62,786 nucleotides of DNA. It comes from a virus. The notes beneath the pieces are model-generated. The model ran no database searches and was not told where the DNA came from. It worked only from the letters and a program-made list of their open reading frames with translations. Shown in pieces: positions 60,235-62,786 of this stretch. How positions within the stretch are numbered: the stretch's first letter is position 1; every line of letters begins with the position of its first letter. The DNA lies in the IMG/VR virus record IMGVR_UViG_3300025168_000083, positions 1-62,786 of that record; one strand, written 5' to 3'. The position numbers and the translations under genes were made by a program.

Positions 60235-60321
60235 CACCCATCTCTTAACGGAGGTGGGTGGCTTTGTATTGAGAGCCTACCGGTAGGCTCTATAACTATT
60301 TGTTCCTAGCACGTTGCTAGG
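60235..60321 (+). promoter_or_regulatory. Three consecutive hairpins before the diverged polymerase gene
   Basis: CACCCATCT/AGGTGGGTG (60235-60260, one G-T pair), then a perfect 20-bp palindrome AGAGCCTACCGGTAGGCTCT (60272-60291), then CCTAGCA-CGT-TGCTAGG (60305-60321; seven-bp stem, three-base loop). The last is 35 bases before the GTG start. N4 virion polymerase uses promoters with 5-7 bp stems and three-base loops, so the third hairpin is a candidate promoter. That link is inference. Confidence 0.6.
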
Positions 60322-60355
60322 ATTCGTTTTATGAAATCCTTTAGGAGAATCTTAA

Positions 60356-62164
60356 GTGATTAAGAAAAAGGATAAGCGTATTGAAATCGAGGACGCAGCG
60401 AAGATTGCTGTCTCAAAGTTCTTTAAGGACAAGGGACGGCTTCGTCGCTGGCTCGAAGAAGGTTACGACCTTTGCAAGGTGTTGGACCATACTCGCATGC
60501 CTGTACTCAATCAGGTTTCGGAGATGGTTCCCGCTACGCACTTCGACATTCTCGACTCACATGATGTCAACACAGTGGAACGCACAGTCACCAAGGTGGC
60601 TGCTGTGTACGAGGGACGCATTGAATTGCGTACCGAGTACCTGCACTCCTCTCCACCCAAACTCGAAGGAGATTATGCACCCATGATCTCTCGACAGGAT
60701 GACTGGGAGGTTCCCGCAGATGCTCTGGAGTTCATGCAGAACTCTACCAATGTTCCACTGCGTCTCTCTATGCCAGACTTCGAGCTTGCCTTGAAGTACA
60801 GGGAGACACTGCCGGGTTACGATCCGGTGACAGAACGCAATGAGCAGGAGATCTTCCTGCCAGAGCGTGCCATTGCTGAGTTCGTGAGAGTCGGTGACAC
60901 GGTGTTCTACATCGTTGTCAACAAGGCAGACCGCCGGATTCGTGTCTACGCTTTTGCGCGTGGTACAATGCACCCGGCTAACTGTAAGACATGTCGTAAC
61001 ATGACTCGAACTGCTGAGTACTTCCCCGTCGATGATGCCGAGCTAGGTATCTGGTATGAGGAACTTCAGCAGGGATACGGTCTCGATTACAAGTTGATGG
61101 AACATATCATCCAACCGGAGAACGGTCTCGCGTTCCTTATGGAACATGGGCATAAGCAAGGGTTTCCACAGGTTACGGAAGCTCGGGCTTTCCTTGAAGC
61201 GAGGGATACAGGTATGAGTAATTACCTGTGCTACATCGATGCTTATGCTTCCGGCCCCACGATCATTGATTGTTCGATGGGTATGCCGGGAGCCGCTGAG
61301 CGAGCCGATGCTAGTAGGCCGGATTTCAAGCATCACTATCGTAGGTATGCTGAACATCTGTGGTCTAACCCTAAGTTTAAGGGTGCTGTTGGTGGCGTAC
61401 CTAACGGTATGACACTGGAGCAATACCTGCAACTGCTTCGCAATGAGATCAAGCCCGCTCCTGTCAGTGGTGTCTATGGTGCTGGTGGCTCATCCATGAG
61501 CCTCAGTGTCTTGGGTCACCCTACTGACAACGAAGATGAGACCTCACTTGAGGATGTTCGACTTCAGTTGCCTCAGGCTTTCCAGAACTGGAAGCCTGTG
61601 CAAGCTGAGAAGTGGGTCAGCGAATTCGTTGACACCTTCAAGCAGCCTCTTGCAATGGCTCTGAAGAAGGCATTCCCCGGTGTTGCTCGTCTTCACTCTG
61701 GTCTTCAGTCTCACTGGACCCGGAGTGTGGGTAAGGATAACAGAGGTACACCTCCTACTATCCTATCTCCAGATGGACACTACGTGTATCAATCCTCGAT
61801 CCTCCGCAGGAACAAGGATGTCCACTACGGACTCAAGTACAAGTGTCCCATCACGGATGAGCATACAACAGTGCAGCGTATGCCCCTTGAACTCAATCGT
61901 GGTATTGAGCTGGGAGCCAATGGTACGCACATGTTAGATGCTTTGATTCTTCGGCTCGCTGCCAACAGGAATGCTGAACAAGGTATTCCTACGGTGACGA
62001 TCCATGACTCAGAAGGTGTTCCACGTTTCTTCAGGAGACAGGCTAACAGAAACTATGTCTGGGCGTTCAACTACGTCCTGTCATTGCCCTTCTGGCAGCA
62101 GTTCGGTATCCACTGTGGACCGTTCCAGTCTCTTGATCGCAATGCCGTCCTCCTCGGACGGTGA
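60356..62164 (+). CDS. Diverged single-subunit RNA polymerase, 602 aa, GTG start
   Basis: All diagnostic motifs of T7-type RNA polymerases can be read in order: D192-RR-I-R196-V-Y198 (T7 DWRGRVY, Gly replaced by Ile), motif A D295-AYAS-G300, motif B R362-NEI-K366-x7-Y374-G, and motif C H550-D551-SEG. The K366 to D551 distance (185) is almost that of T7 (181). The N-terminal region before motif A is much shorter than in T7 (295 against 537), so promoter recognition must differ, and the C-terminus lacks the FAFA foot. AGGAG precedes GTG 60356. It is unlike the 6114 polymerase. N4 RNAP II is a possible analogue. Confidence 0.85.
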   Translation: MIKKKDKRIEIEDAAKIAVSKFFKDKGRLRRWLEEGYDLCKVLDHTRMPVLNQVSEMVPATHFDILDSHDVNTVERTVTKVAAVYEGRIELRTEYLHSSPPKLEGDYAPMISRQDDWEVPADALEFMQNSTNVPLRLSMPDFELALKYRETLPGYDPVTERNEQEIFLPERAIAEFVRVGDTVFYIVVNKADRRIRVYAFARGTMHPANCKTCRNMTRTAEYFPVDDAELGIWYEELQQGYGLDYKLMEHIIQPENGLAFLMEHGHKQGFPQVTEARAFLEARDTGMSNYLCYIDAYASGPTIIDCSMGMPGAAERADASRPDFKHHYRRYAEHLWSNPKFKGAVGGVPNGMTLEQYLQLLRNEIKPAPVSGVYGAGGSSMSLSVLGHPTDNEDETSLEDVRLQLPQAFQNWKPVQAEKWVSEFVDTFKQPLAMALKKAFPGVARLHSGLQSHWTRSVGKDNRGTPPTILSPDGHYVYQSSILRRNKDVHYGLKYKCPITDEHTTVQRMPLELNRGIELGANGTHMLDALILRLAANRNAEQGIPTVTIHDSEGVPRFFRRQANRNYVWAFNYVLSLPFWQQFGIHCGPFQSLDRNAVLLGR

Positions 62165-62173
62165 CCCCTAACC

Positions 62174-62251
62174 GAGGTGGCAGGAGGTAAAAGCCTGCCA
62201 CCTCTTCCCGAGAGTCAAGTGACTCTCACACACAGGGAATGTGTTATTCCC
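62174..62251 (+). promoter_or_regulatory. Three consecutive perfect hairpins after the diverged polymerase gene
   Basis: GAGGTGGCAGG/CCTGCCACCTC (62174-62204, 11 bp), GAGAGTCA/TGACTCTC (62210-62227, 8 bp, two-base gap) and GGGAAT/ATTCCC (62235-62251), the last followed by ATATTTTTT. The third could be a weak intrinsic terminator. The whole repeats the three-hairpin layout seen before 60356 and after 362. Confidence 0.65.
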
Positions 62252-62275
62252 TCATATTTTTTCGGAGGCCATACC

Positions 62276-62786
62276 ATGGCTAAGCGAATCGTGAAAACCC
62301 AAGGATTCGGACGCGTGTCTGAATGGGAACGTACACTCCGCACAGGTTCTAAGAACGGGGTGTTGTACTTGATCTATGAGTTGTACTCTACGAGCAAGCA
62401 ACGCCGCAGTCTGAGGTTCTGGCCCTGTGACGATCCACAAGCCTTTGTCGACAGAGGCATCCGCTACTCAGCGAATGTCACAGAATCTGTCGTCAGGGAG
62501 CAGGTGGGGCAGTTTCAGGATGTGGTGGAGATCCCCTACGACTCCAACAATCCTCGCCACAAGGTTAACAACTGGGTTAACATGTGGACACCGAGGGACA
62601 ATGAGTTGGAGATCCGGGGTACGGAGCCAAGGGAACAGTTCAGTCTCATCGTTGAGCTAAATGTTCCGGCTTCGGGTGTGAAGTTCTCATACCAAGGCCC
62701 GTTTGTGGCTGACCAGAATCATGCCTTCGGGGCATTGACTCGTCAGTTCAACGCTCACTTCCAAGGGTGCAACATTGAATCGAGGG
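62276..62786 (+). CDS. Hypothetical phage protein, 5' part (continues at base 1)
   Basis: CGGAGG precedes ATG 62276. The frame stays open to the window end and is in register with the frame at 1-362. Full length across the join is 197 residues, counting the duplicated 279 bases once. The N-terminus is basic (MAKRIVKTQGFGRVSEWERT), followed by mixed alpha/beta sequence. No domain is recognised. Confidence 0.85.
   Translation, partial: MAKRIVKTQGFGRVSEWERTLRTGSKNGVLYLIYELYSTSKQRRSLRFWPCDDPQAFVDRGIRYSANVTESVVREQVGQFQDVVEIPYDSNNPRHKVNNWVNMWTPRDNELEIRGTEPREQFSLIVELNVPASGVKFSYQGPFVADQNHAFGALTRQFNAHFQGCNIESR
62508..62786. repeat. Right copy of the 279-bp redundancy
   Basis: This matches bases 1-279 with differences at 62635 (A for G), 62659 (A for G) and 62674 (G for T). 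All are silent in the gene that spans the join. See the left copy for interpretation. Confidence 0.95.

Noticed and set aside
60557-60973. 138-codon - strand frame
   Set aside because: It is antisense to the diverged RNA polymerase, including codons for its DxRxR motif; no independent support.

Overview
The window is an essentially complete genome of a lytic, T7-supergroup podovirus-like phage. All genes are on the + strand. The first 279 bases recur as the last 279 bases (1-279 = 62508-62786, three synonymous differences), so this is probably a circularly assembled genome of about 62.5 kb opened inside a gene. I see no integrase, repressor or other lysogeny gene. A marine, possibly alphaproteobacterial, host is inferred weakly from a cobalamin-dependent ribonucleotide reductase, a sulfotransferase-like gene and head-spike-base-like proteins resembling those of Rhodobacter gene transfer agents.

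Layout, reading across the join. (1) Presumed early block, 59.4 kb to about 2.1 kb: small genes with G/C-rich codon use, separated by spacers packed with perfect hairpins. It includes a 602-residue, strongly diverged single-subunit RNA polymerase (60356-62164). (2) 2.1-6.1 kb: about fourteen small, overlapping accessory genes and a DUF932 protein. (3) 6.1-20.2 kb: a classical T7-type RNA polymerase, then a metallophosphoesterase, SSB, RusA resolvase, three tRNAs (Ile2-CAU, Arg-UCU, Leu-UAA), helicase-primase, sulfotransferase-like protein, family A DNA polymerase, a dNMP-kinase-like protein, 5'-3' exonuclease and class II ribonucleotide reductase. (4) 20.2-31.1 kb: portal, head-decoration and spike-base proteins, scaffold, capsid (with a strong terminator after it) and the two tail tubular proteins. 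(5) 31.1-39.1 kb: tail spike, probable small terminase, a cassette of six tiny lysine-rich proteins, large terminase. (6) 39.2-59.4 kb: virion/ejection proteins, ending in proteins of 1270 and 4662 residues.

The most unusual point is transcription. Besides the ordinary T7-type enzyme, the 602-residue protein has every single-subunit RNA polymerase motif. The 4662-residue putative ejected protein carries an R-x3-K-x7-Y-G fingers motif with spacings like the virion RNA polymerase of phage N4. The phage may therefore combine N4-like delivery of a virion polymerase with T7-like late transcription. Hairpin-rich early spacers and at least four near-consensus TTGACA-N17-TANNNT host-type promoters at 4-16 kb fit a layered transcription programme. 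The three tRNAs read AUA, AGA and UUA, codons that are frequent in the A/T-rich late genes.
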